Below the pieces are notes generated by a model, which was not told the DNA's origin, ran no database searches, and saw nothing but the letters and a program-made list of their open reading frames with translations. The position numbers and the translations under genes are program-made. 64,000 nt of DNA. Source: Hysterangium stoloniferum (lineage: Eukaryota; Basidiomycota; Agaricomycetes; Hysterangiales; Hysterangiaceae). The stretch covers positions 248,001 to 312,000 of the forward strand of contig WHVD01000086.1 in assembly GCA_015178975.1 (NCBI GenBank), written 5' to 3'. Shown piece by piece: positions 44,871 to 54,528 of the stretch; within the stretch, counting starts at the first letter, position 1; every line of letters starts with the position of its first letter.

Positions 44871-45340
44871 GTATTATAGCAAGAACACAGAAGATGTGGT
44901 CTTTCAGCAGGACAATGATACCAAACACAAGAGCACAAAGGCCATTAATTGGTTCAAAGACAATAGATTTATGGTCATTGTATGGCCACCTCAGTCTGCT
45001 GACCTTAATCCAATTGAACACCTCTGGTATTACCTCAAAAGGAGGTTGGGGGAGTATCAAGTGGCACCCAAGAGTATTCATGAGTTGTGGGAGAGGGTTC
45101 AGACAGAGTGGGAGAATATCCCTGCCTCTACTTATCAGAACTTGATAGAGAGTATTCCTAGAAGGGTTGAGGCTGTTTTGAAGGCCAAGAGAGGCTATAC
45201 CAAGTACTAGATTGTTTGATTTGTGTTCTTTTTATACCAGGGACAAAACCCTTCCAATGTGATTTTATTAGTGTTTTGTTTATAGTGTGGGAAATACTAA
45301 TGCTTATGTCATAATATTTTAAGGGCATATAGATAACATA

Positions 45341-46875
45341 CAAGCCTGGGAACCCTTGCTACGCTGCGGGGCGGTCACTTCGTGACCTGCCCCACAACTT
45401 TGCTGCGGGTTCCGGCTTGTTGGGGGGCTTCGCCCCCCAAACCCCCCCGCGTCGACAACTTTTAAGTATTTCTGAGACTCATTGTTTGAACAGAAAGCGT
45501 TTAAAGAACGGAAAGCGTTTAAAGAACGGAAAGCGTTTAAAGAACGGAAAGCGTTTAAAGAACGGAAAGCGTTTAAAGAACGGAAAGCGTTTAAAGAACG
45601 GAAAGCGTTTAAAGAACGGAAAGCGTTTAAAGAACGGAAAGCGTTTAAAGAACGGAAAGCGTTTAAAGAACGGAAAGCGTTTAAAGAACGGAAAGCGTTT
45701 AAAGAACGGAAAGCGTTTAAAGAACGGAAAGCGTTTAAAGAACGGAAAGCGTTTAGAGAATGGAAAGCGTTTAGAGAATGGAAAGCGTTCTCAGAGCAGA
45801 AAGTGTTCTCAGAGTGGAAAGTGTTCTCAGAGTGGAAAGTATTCAGAGAGCGGAAAGTATTCAGAGAGCGGAAAGTGTTCTCAGAGTGGAAAGTATTCAG
45901 AGAGCCGAAAGTGTTCTCAGAGCGGAAAGTGTTCAGAGAACCGAAAGTGTTCTCAGAGTGGAAAGTGTTCAGAGAACCGAAAGTGTTCTCAGAGTGGAAA
46001 GTATTCAGAGAACAGAAAGTGTTCTCAGAGCAGAAAGTGTTCTCAGAGCGGAAAGTGTTCAGAGAACAGAAAGTGTTCTCAGAGTGAAAAGTGTTCAGAG
46101 AACAGAAAGTGTTCTCAGAGCGGAAAGTGTCCAGAGAACAGAAAGTGTTCTCAGAGTGAAAAGTGTTCAGAGAACAGAAAGTGTTCTCAGAGCGGAAAGT
46201 GTCCAGAGAACAGAAAGTGTTCTCAGAGTGAAAAGTATTCAGAGAACAGAAAGTGTTCTCAGAGCAGAAAGTGTTCTCAGAGCGGAAAGTGTTCAGAGAA
46301 CAGAAAGTGTTCAGAGAACAGAAAGTGTTCAGAGGACGGAAAGTGTTCAGAGACCGGAAAGTGTTCAGAGAACGGAAAGTGTTTAGAGAGCAGAAAGTGT
46401 TCAGAGAACGGAAAGTGTTTAGAGAGTGGAAAGTGTTCTAAGAGCGGAAAGTGTTCTAAGAGCAGAAAGTGTTCTAAGAACGGAAAGTGTTCTAAGAGCG
46501 GAAAGTGTTCTGAGAGCAGAAAGTGTTCTAAGGACGGAAAGTGTTCTCAGAGCGGAAAGTGTTCTAAGAATGGAAAGATCAGTCTCAAATGGAAGCCACA
46601 GCCCCAAAAGGAAACAATGGTCAATGGTTACAAAAGGAGACAAAGGGTACAAAAGGAAACAACAGTTACAAAAGGAAACAACAGTTACAAAAGGAAACAA
46701 CAGTTACAAAAGGAAACAACAGTTACAAAGGAACCAACGGTTACAAAGGAAACAATGGTTACAAAAGGAAACAACGGTTACAAAAGGAGACAATGGTTAC
46801 AAAGGAAACAATGGTTACAAAGGAGACAATGGTTACAAAAGGAAACAATGGTTACAAATGGAAAGACTGGTTAAA
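45341..46875 (+). repeat. Satellite module 1: GC hairpins plus two minisatellites
   Basis: Begins CAAGCCTGGGAACCCTTGC. A 140-bp GC-rich head follows, with hairpins GGTCACTTCGTGACC and GGGGGGCTTCGCCCCCC inside an outer GGAACCC/GGGTTCC pair. Then come about 16 units of GAAAGCGTTTAAAGAACG (45493-45780), about 43 variant 18-bp units of GAAAGTGTTCTCAGAGYG type (45780-46575), and a GGTTACAAAAGGAAACAA-type array (46600-46870). The 485-codon ORF across it is a by-product of the 18-bp period. Confidence 0.9.
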
Positions 46876-47021
46876 TTGACTCTCAACTGCAAGTAATTAC
46901 TGTGGTCACTCAATTTATTTATTTTGATTTAACATATTTTATTTTAATTTATTGAATTTTAATTTATTTTTAAACATTTTACATTCATTTATTATATTTT
47001 ATTTGAATTATTCTGATTTTA
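46876..47021. other. AT-rich spacer
   Basis: TTTATTTTAATTTATT-rich sequence between arrays; no gene. Confidence 0.6.
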
Positions 47022-48783
47022 TTGAGGCCGATCAGAGGGAGATGGAGGAAGAAGGAAACAGTACACACACTCACTGAAGAAAGGGTACACACACCACCTG
47101 GAGGAAAGAGAGGGCTGGTCAGAGGAGGATGGTGGAAGATGGAAATGGTAGACACACACTGCAGGAAAGAGAGAGGAGGCTAATCAGAGGAACACACAGT
47201 GCAGGAAAGAGAGAGGAGGCTAATTAGAGGAATACACACTGGCTGGAAGAAAGAGAATGGAGGTCAATCAGGGCTGGACAAAGAGAGAAGGAAAGGGTAC
47301 ACAAACCACCTGGAGGGAAGAGAGAGGGCCGATCAGAGCAGGATGGAGAGAGAAGGAAATAGTACACGCACTCGCTGGAAGAAAGAGAGAGGAGGCCAAT
47401 CAGAGCAAAATGGAGGGAGGAGGAAAGGGGACACGCACCTCCTGCAGAAAAGAGAGAGGAGGACAAAGGGAGAAGGAAACGGTACACGCAGAGTGGCTGG
47501 AGGAAAGAGAGAGGATGACAATCAGAGGACAAAGAGAGAAGGAAACGGTACACACACCTCCTGGAGGAAAGAGAGAGGATGAAGGGAGAAGGAAACGGTA
47601 CATGCACCGGCTGGGGGAAAGAGATAGGAGGCCAATTAGAGGACGAAGAATAGAGAAGGAAATGGTACACACACCTCCAGGAGGAAAGAGAGAGGAGGCC
47701 GATCAGAGGCGGACGAAGGGAGGAGGAAATGGTATATGCACTGGCTGGAGGAAAGAGAGAGGAGGACAGAGGGAGAAGGAGCAGTACATGCACCGGGTGG
47801 AGGAAAGAGAGAGGAGGAGAAAGGGAGAAGGAGCGGTACATGCACTGGCTGGAGGAAAGAGAGGGGAGGAGAAAGGGAGAAGGAGCGGTACATGCACTGG
47901 CTGGAGGAAAGAGAGGGGGCCAATCAGAAGAGGACAGAGAGAGGGAAAGGGAACGCACACCGGCTGGAGGAAAGAGAGGGGGACAATCAGAGGAGGACAA
48001 AGAGAGGGGAAAGAGAAGGGGACAATCAGAGGAGGACAGAGAGAGGGGAAAGGAAATGCGCACCGGCTGGAGGAAAGAGAGGGGGCCAATCAGAAGAGGA
48101 CAGAGAGAGAGGGAAAGGAAACACGCACCGGCTGGGGGAAAGAGAGGAGGCCAATCAGAGAAGGATGGAGAGAGAAGGAAAGGGGACACATACCATCTGG
48201 GGGAAAAACAGAGGGGGCAAAGAGAGAAGGAAAGGGGACACACATCCCTGGAGGAAAGAGAGGAAGACAATCAGAAGAGGCTGAAGAGAGAAGGAAAGGG
48301 GACACGCACCTCCTGGAGGAAAGAGTGAGGAGGCTGATTAGAGGAGGACAGAGAGAGAAGGAAAGAAAATGCGCACCGGCTGGAGGAAAGAGAGGAGGCC
48401 AATCAGAGGAGGATGAAGAGAGAAGGAAACTGTACACCCACCGGCTGGAGGAAAGAGAGGAGGCCATCAGAGGAGGATGAAGAGAGAAGGAAAGGGTACA
48501 TGCACTTCCTGGAGGAAAGAGAGGAGGCCCATGAGTGGAGGACGAAGAGAGAAAGAAAGGGTATACACACGTCCTGGAGGAAAGAGAGAGGAGGCGATCA
48601 GAGGAGGACGAAGACAGAAGAAAAGGGGACACGCACCAACTGGAGGAAAGACAGATGGACGAAGAGAGAAGGAAAGGGGACACACATACACATCCTGGAG
48701 GAAAGAGATGAGGACGATCAGAGGAGGATGAAGAGAGAAGGAAAGGGGACACGCACCAACTGGAGGGGCCGATCAGAGCAGGG
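47022..48783 (+). repeat. Polypurine tandem array, irregular 60-70-bp units
   Basis: Unit core GGCTGGAGGAAAGAGAGGAG, then CCAATCAGAGGAGGA, then GAGAGAAGGAAAGGGGACAC. The plus strand is overwhelmingly A/G. Long ORFs occur on both strands in several frames, which argues against coding. Confidence 0.9.
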
Positions 48784-48879
48784 TGCACGCCCACTCGGGC
48801 ACAAATGGGCATGGCGCGTGCGCGCGTTGGCAAACGGAACGCGCTTTGCCGGTTTGTGCCCGAGTGGGTGGGCAGGCAT

Positions 48880-49150
48880 GTCCCCATGGATGGGAGTGTG
48901 TGTGCCGTGGATGGGAGTGGGTGCGTCGTGGATGGGTACGCGGTGGATGGGTGCGCGGTGGGTGGGTGCACGGTGGATGGGTGCGCGGTGGATGGGTGTG
49001 CGGTGGATGGGTGCGGGTGGATGGGTACGGGTGGATGGGTGCGGGTGGATGGGTGCGCGGTGGATGGGTGCGCGGTGGATGGGTGCGCGGTGGATGGGTG
49101 CGGGTCAGCCGTGGATGGGAGTGGTGCGCGGTGGATGGGACTGAGTGTGC
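48880..49150 (+). repeat. G-rich 13-15-bp tandem array
   Basis: Repeats of GGTGGATGGGTGCGC, with runs GGG, GG and GGG closely spaced, so quadruplex formation on the plus strand is possible. Confidence 0.88.
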
Positions 49151-49303
49151 GCGTTGGTAAACGACGATGGCCATCCATGACAGGAACGCGGGTGACGGGA
49201 CATGTGTGAGAGGAATCCAAAAGGCTGGGTGATGACATAATCTGGGCGCCTAGCGGCGCTAAAATGGACCCACAACCCACCAAGCAAAATTCATATATAT
49301 GGA

Positions 49304-50772
49304 CAAGCCTGGGAACCCTTGCTACGCTGCGGGGCGGTCGCTTCGCGACCTGCCCCCCAACTTCGCTGCGGGCTCCGGCTTGTTGGGGGGCTTCGCCCCC
49401 AAACCCCCCCGCGTCCACAACTCTAAAGTATTTCTGAGGTCCATTGTTGTAAAAGAGAAACTGTTAGAATGGAAAATGTAAAGTGTTCGTAGGAATGGAA
49501 AGTGTTCGTAGGAACGGAAAGTGTTCGTAGGAACGGAAACTGTTCGTAGGAACGGAAAGTGTTCGTAGGAACGGAAACTGTTCGTAGGAACGGAAAGTGT
49601 TCGTAGGAACGGAAAGTGTTCGTAGGAACGGAAAGTGTTCGTAGGAACGGAAAGTGTTCGTAGGAACGGAAAGTGTTCGTAGGAACGGAAAGTGTTCGTA
49701 GGAACGGAAAGTGTTCGTAGGAACGGAAAGTGTTCGTAGGAACGGAAAGTGTTCGTAGGAACGGAAAGTGTTCGTAGGAACGGAAAGTGTTCGTAGGAAC
49801 GGAAAGTGTTCGTAGGAACGGAAACTGTTCGTAGGAACGGAAACTGTTCGTAGGAACGGAAACTGTTCGTAGGAACGGAAACTGTTCGTAGGAACGGAAA
49901 GTGTTCGTAGGAACGGAAACTGTTCGTAGGAACGGAAACTGTTCGTAGGAACGGAAACTGTTCGTAGGAACGGAAACTGTTCGTAGGAACGGAAACTGTT
50001 CGTAGGAACGGAAACTGTTCGTAGGAACGGAAACTGTTCGTAGGAACGGAAACTGTTCGTAGGAACGGAAACTGTTCGTAGGAACGGAAACTGTTCGTAG
50101 GAACGGAAACTGTTCGTAGGAACGGAAACTGTTCGTAGGAACGGAAACTGTTCGTAGGAACGGAAACTGTTCGTAGGAACGGAAACTGTTCGTAGGAACG
50201 GAAACTGTTCGTAGGAACGGAAACTGTTCGTAGGAACGGAAACTGTTCGTAGGAACGGAAACTGTTCGTAGGAACGGAAACTGTTCGTAGGAACGGAAAC
50301 TGTTCGTAGGAACGGAAACTGTTCGCAACAAAGGAATCAACGGTCACAAAGGAATCAACGGTTACAGAGGAATCAACGGTTACAGAGGAATCAACGGTTA
50401 CAGAGGAATCAACGGTTACAGAGGAATCAACGGTTACAGAGGAATCAACGGTTACAGAGGAATCAACGGTTACAGAGGAATCAACGGTTACAGAGGAATC
50501 AACAGTTACAGAGGAATCAACGGTTACAAAGGGAAACAACGGTCACAAAAGGAAACAACAGTTACAAAGGGAAACAATGGTCACAAAAGGAAACAACAGT
50601 TATAAAGGAAAACAACGGTCACAAAAGGAAACAACGGTTACAAAGGGAAACAACGGTCACAAAGGGAAACAACGGTTACAAAGGGAAACAATGGTCACAA
50701 AGGGAAACAATGGTCACAAAGGGAAACAATGGTCACAAAGGGAAACAATGGTGAGAAATGGAAACAATGGTG
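49304..50772 (+). repeat. Satellite module 2: GC hairpins plus two minisatellites
   Basis: Same head as module 1 (CAAGCCTGGGAACCCTTGC, GGTCGCTTCGCGACC, GGGGGCTTCGCCCCC). Then about 47 units of GTTCGTAGGAACGGAAAST (49490-50325), a GGAATCAACGGTTACAGA array (50333-50525) and a GGGAAACAACGGTCACAAA array (50525-50760). The order of parts is the same as in module 1; the 18-bp units share the GGAAA core but differ in the rest. Confidence 0.9.
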
Positions 50773-51281
50773 GTTTTAACTTAATAAAGACAGCTGTGGT
50801 ATGAAAAATTTCCAATAATATTTTACATATTTTACAAGGAAATAACTACTAGAAGCAATTGTTCTGCAGGAGTGACCCTCCTGGAGAAGAGAAATGACAG
50901 AGAGCCTTGTTTCAGTAGAGTGCTTCTTCATCATGTAGTGGGGGGGTGAATTGAGGCAAAGGTTCATGTAAATGTGTTATTTAAACATGTGGTCACATGA
51001 CATTGTTGAACCTAACCAGAAATTCCCACAGTTATATGAACCTTAGTTGAGTTTCATGTATCAGTTGACAGAGCAAAAAAAATCTCTGGATGCACCATGT
51101 CCATTGTTCATTTCCTACTTCCCTGATAAGGAAAGCTATGATGTCATGCTTATGTCATCATGTAGGTCAGATGTATACCTCTTACCTCTGATTTATTCAG
51201 AATGTTATCTATTTTATTTCTGGAGCTGCAAACCCATCTTTCCAATTTCACCAAACATCTGGATGCTTTTTTGGGTCACTG
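50773..51281 (-). mobile_element. Tc1/mariner fragment, 5' part only
   Basis: On the minus strand it begins CAGTGACCCAAAAAAGC next to a TA (51282-51283). After an untranslated lead it codes MMKKHSTETRLSVISLLQEG, then HSCRTIA, the start of a Tc1-type helix-turn-helix. It is cut at 50773 by satellite module 2. It belongs to a different family from the element at 42486. Confidence 0.7.
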
Positions 51282-51325
51282 TATATCGGCTTACAATATA
51301 GTTGAGTGCTAGTATTAAGGGAGTG

Positions 51326-51439
51326 TGTTAGATTGAGTAATGCTAGCAGTGCTTCCCAGATGGTTAACACCCCTGCTATATATGCAGAAGCCCTGGGTTC
51401 AATCCCCAGTCTGGCCATTCATTTTCTACACTTTTAACA
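51326..51439 (+). repeat. Putative copia LTR (114 bp) enclosing a tRNA-like sequence
   Basis: Starts TGTTAGATTG and ends ACTTTTAACA, directly before a half-tRNA primer site. Within it 51354-51417 is tRNA-like: a perfect T arm (CTGGG TTCAATC CCCAG), an anticodon arm CTGC TATATAT GCAG and partly paired acceptor ends, but the D arm is shortened (64 nt in all). No second LTR or gag follows. The left limit could be chance. Confidence 0.5.
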
Positions 51440-51451
51440 GGTTATGGGCCC
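51440..51451 (+). other. Primer binding site, half-tRNA type
   Basis: Third occurrence of GGTTATGGGCCC after an AACA end. Confidence 0.65.
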
Positions 51452-53221
51452 CGTTGGCTTAGTGGTTTCCAACAATTCTAATTGGGAGGGAGTCAGTTTT
51501 GAGTAGGAACTGAGGGTTACTTTGGATGACAATGCAGTGCTGAACATGATGTGGAGTTTGTGTACATCTGATTGATGGAACTAATTGGGCTGTTGTAGAA
51601 GTCATCTTAACTGCCAAAGTATATATAAGAATTTGTGCTCATGACTGTGACTTGAAACTATAGCCATATTGGTTGCTTTCCAATTGAACTCTCTACAACA
51701 GTTCAATCAGTTTAACAATAACATTGTATGACCAATAGACAGTGGCACTGGCACATACCTCCCTTGCATCAACAATAAGAGCAATATTGTCCATCTTTTC
51801 ATTTCTACTGTCTAGTCTCTGTGAAAGGAAATTCAGTGGGAAGACGACGTCGACGAGGAGACCGGAGGATATGTACATGGTGAAGTCACCAAGGACACCG
51901 GAGGGGGCTGCGCACTAGGCACACACACGCTCATAATACGATGTCATTGGACAGTCTTTTATTATTCCGGTTAACCTGGCCTTGCTGCGTTGATCACAGC
52001 CTGTGGTGGGGGGGGAGTGCTCCGGGTGTTATTGCTGGAATTGTTGCTCTTAGGCACGATCGATCATGGTATATTATAATACGGGACAGGACGTTACTGT
52101 AGCGCACATATTATGACTTATACAATTATTTAAATACTTTTTTCTGCACCGTACTAAGTACAACAAGAGGGCATGGATCAGAATCATCATCATCACGAGG
52201 CATTCCGGTGAATACTTTGATCAAGTCAAGCAAGCTGTCGTGGAGTTACTGAGATGCGCTGCAGCACGGAGGAACTGCTATAATGGCCTTTGTAAAGGTG
52301 AAAGGGCATAGTGGTGACGCGGGAAACGAAGGTGCAGGCTGGCTGGCTGGCTGACGAAGGTGTCCGGAAAGTCTACGAAACCTTGACATACTGGAAGAAG
52401 TCTGTTTAGAAGGAGTGAAGATAAAAGGGGCTATGCAATCCAGCCTATACCGTGCACTATTGGAAGCAAGAAATACAACAGCACAGAAAGTACGCTGGCT
52501 AGGATAAGTTCAGAGATTGAAGGCTGGACTAACAGACTCGGATCCCGACTGAAGGAAGGATTTGGGCAGCCTCACGGTCGACATCTATAAGTTAGAAACA
52601 TGAGAAATATTATTTGGAGGACACTGCATGATTCGTCGAACTCTGAAAATCTTCGGGTGCCTCTAGTGGTGCTTCCAAAATCATGATATACGTATGCGAG
52701 ACAAAGAGAATAGGATACAATTGAATCTGTGGTAATGACGCGCGGCCAAAAGTAAAAATTAGCTTGCAGTAGGTTGGATGCAGGTTAATTTCAAGTGTTC
52801 TGTTTGTTACAATATACACAAGCTATTCAGTACAAGATGAAGACAATAGGCGAAAGGCAGACAATAGGCAGAAGTGCTGAGGCAAAACGCAAAAAGAACA
52901 GATAAAATGAAAGATGAAGAAGAGAGGGGCTCCTCATTAGTGGTACATCGTCAGTTCTTTGAGGTATAAACTGCAAGGGTAATGAAGTCAGTTGCGTCCG
53001 GATAGTCTGAACGAAGGTCAGTAACGGATAAAATAAAGCACGATGGCTTCTCTCACAAAATAATCCTAGAGCACAGCATCCGGAACCGATAGCAGAATGA
53101 GACTGAATCGCAAATAAGTTGGTTGGACACAATGGCTAACGGCTAAGTATAAGCACGAGTTCGTGACAATGATTTGAGCGAACAACAACTCACACTTGTA
53201 TCGCTGCAAGGAATGCGTATT
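51452..53221. other. No supported gene; contains a dispersed repeat
   Basis: 51602-51695 is the inverted copy of 26098-26195. Minus ORFs at 51693, 52610, 52827 and 53066 show no motif. From about 51830 the sequence looks unique and less AT-rich. Confidence 0.45.
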
Positions 53222-53620
53222 CGTGCTGACTGGCATAGAAGGATGTCGACATTCTATGTATAACGTGAGGGCAGTAAAAGGTGTGGTGAAGACTCTCACT
53301 TACTAATTGTGCGAAGAACGCCGATCAGCTCATAGTTGCCAATATCAACACCAAACGTGCTGACTGGTATAGAAGATGTCGACACCCTATGTATAACGTG
53401 AGAACAGTAAAAGGTGTGGTGAAGACCCTCACTTACTAATTGTGCGAAGAACGCCGATCAGCTCATAGTTGCCAATATCAACACCAAACGTGCTGACTGG
53501 TATAGAAGATGTCGACACCCTATGTATAACGTGAGAACAGTAAAAGGTGTGGTGAAGACCCTCACTTACAATTGTGCGAAGAACGCCGATCAGCTCACAG
53601 TTGCCAATATCAACACCAAA
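53222..53620 (-). repeat. Three tandem 128-136-bp units that include an exon-like segment
   Basis: Each unit holds, on the minus strand, TTTGGTGTTGATATTGGCAA, a frame FGVDIGNYELIGVLRTI, and a GTAAGTGAG splice donor. Units begin near 53222, 53358 and 53491, the last two almost identical. Confidence 0.85.
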
Positions 53621-54528
53621 TAATCTGAAAGGGAGGTTGGCATCACAATTATCGGCCATCTTGAATTCCTGTGGTCAGATATACTGGAGTATACGAGTGT
53701 TAGTATTGCGTCACATATGACAAGGAGAGCCCGGAAAACCTACATGACATGGTTTTGGATGATCTGTCTATTGTTCCTTTTGGAACCCGACCCAACGTTC
53801 TTGCAAATATTGCCGAATGTGAACGATCTGAACTGTCGTTGTCCTGGAATCACCTCTGGTCTGTAACAATAAGCGGCGTTAGGGACAGTGATAGAAAGAA
53901 ATAATATGGTACATACACCAGCCATTACGGATTCCTCCACCGTTATTCCTTTCACGACACTCCATACATCCAGAACGTCTGGGAGAAAGCAGCCAGCAAG
54001 TCATATAATCAACAAAGTGTGCGGGAAGAGTGGAATAAGGGCTTACATTTGCACATCCAGTGGCATATCATCCTCATCATGGTCCGTACCGCCTCGCAAC
54101 TCAGGATCATAAACTATTTGACTTGCTGACTTCTCCAAGCTGTGCAATGCAGGTTTAGCTGGGAGTTGTGATAGCGGAGATAAGCTTACTATATCCTCAA
54201 AGACGAAAATTAAGCCTTCAGAGCCCAACTCAAAATAAGAAAGGTACGAAATAAGATGCACACATTGAAAAAGAAGAAAAAAAGAAAAAGAGAAAAAGAA
54301 AGAGAGAGGGAGAGAGAGAAAAGAGAAGAGAAAGCTTAAAAAGAACAAAGAAAATCCTTCATTTCCGCCTCCTCCCACCCTTCTTCGTGACGGGAACCGG
54401 TCTAGCCTTGCGCAAACTCGGAGTTGGTATAAGGGACTGGGATTCGTCCTGAAGATCTTCGGACGCAGGCGGAGGCGGTGGCGGAGACGGAGACGGAGGC
54501 GGCGCGACCACATTCTGGGGCGATCCAT
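53555..54528 (-). CDS. Unrecognised minus-strand gene, approximate extent
   Basis: Candidate exons: an acidic piece ending GGTDHDEDDMPLDVQ (near 54060), a piece with VIPGQRQFRSFTFGNIC (near 53830), and MADNCDANLPFRLFGVDIGN reading into the tandem units below 53660. Donors GTAAGC, GTATGT and GTAAGT and acceptors CCCAG and TACAG are present, but I could not build one frame through all of them. No domain recognised. It may instead be the 3' part of the gene at 54359. Confidence 0.3.

Larger units (their letters stand above)
42837..45210 (+). pseudogene. Tc1-type transposase pseudogene
   Basis: The N-terminal helix-turn-helix begins MKALTPPQLSHILIFLNKGK. A frameshift follows near 43090, then SVRTVHRAFKKGEMRA and VVWSDETKINCLGS (first catalytic Asp). 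A TAG replaces the usual Trp codon at 43319. The frame breaks at 43512 (insertion) and resumes with VFQQDNDTKHKSTKA (second Asp) and SADLNPIEHLWYYLKR (final Glu). It ends in VLKAKRGYTKY. Spliced over the insertion the peptide reads ELQATVEYYSKNTEDV. Inactive. Confidence 0.88.
42486..45340 (+). mobile_element. Tc1/mariner element, transposase broken and 3' end lost
   Basis: The left terminus CAGTGAGGGACAAAACCC follows a TA dinucleotide (42484-42485). A long terminal inverted repeat is visible: GTTGTCTATTTACCCTTAAAG to TCCCACACTAT at 42600-42650 pairs with 45270-45335. The right arm stops at 45340, where the satellite module begins, so the outer right terminus is missing. The transposase (42837-45210) is split by a 1353-bp insertion. 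Confidence 0.85.

Noticed and set aside
45417-46874. 485-codon ORF of repeated KRLKNGKRLKNG type, with two more long frames over it
   Set aside because: An 18-bp period has no stop in any of several frames, so long ORFs arise automatically. No start context, no unique sequence and no splice evidence.
47224-49418. Several 120-440-codon ORFs on both strands in the polypurine and G-rich arrays
   Set aside because: Open in multiple frames on both strands because composition excludes stops; Arg/Gly/Glu or Pro/Ser/Leu monotony, no domain.
49490-50325. Regular short repeats suggesting a CRISPR array
   Set aside because: Units are contiguous without unique spacers, and the genome is eukaryotic.
49322-50539. 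405- and 305-codon minus ORFs (FPFLRTVSVPTNSFRSYEQ type)
   Set aside because: Same cause: reverse reading of the 18-bp array of module 2.
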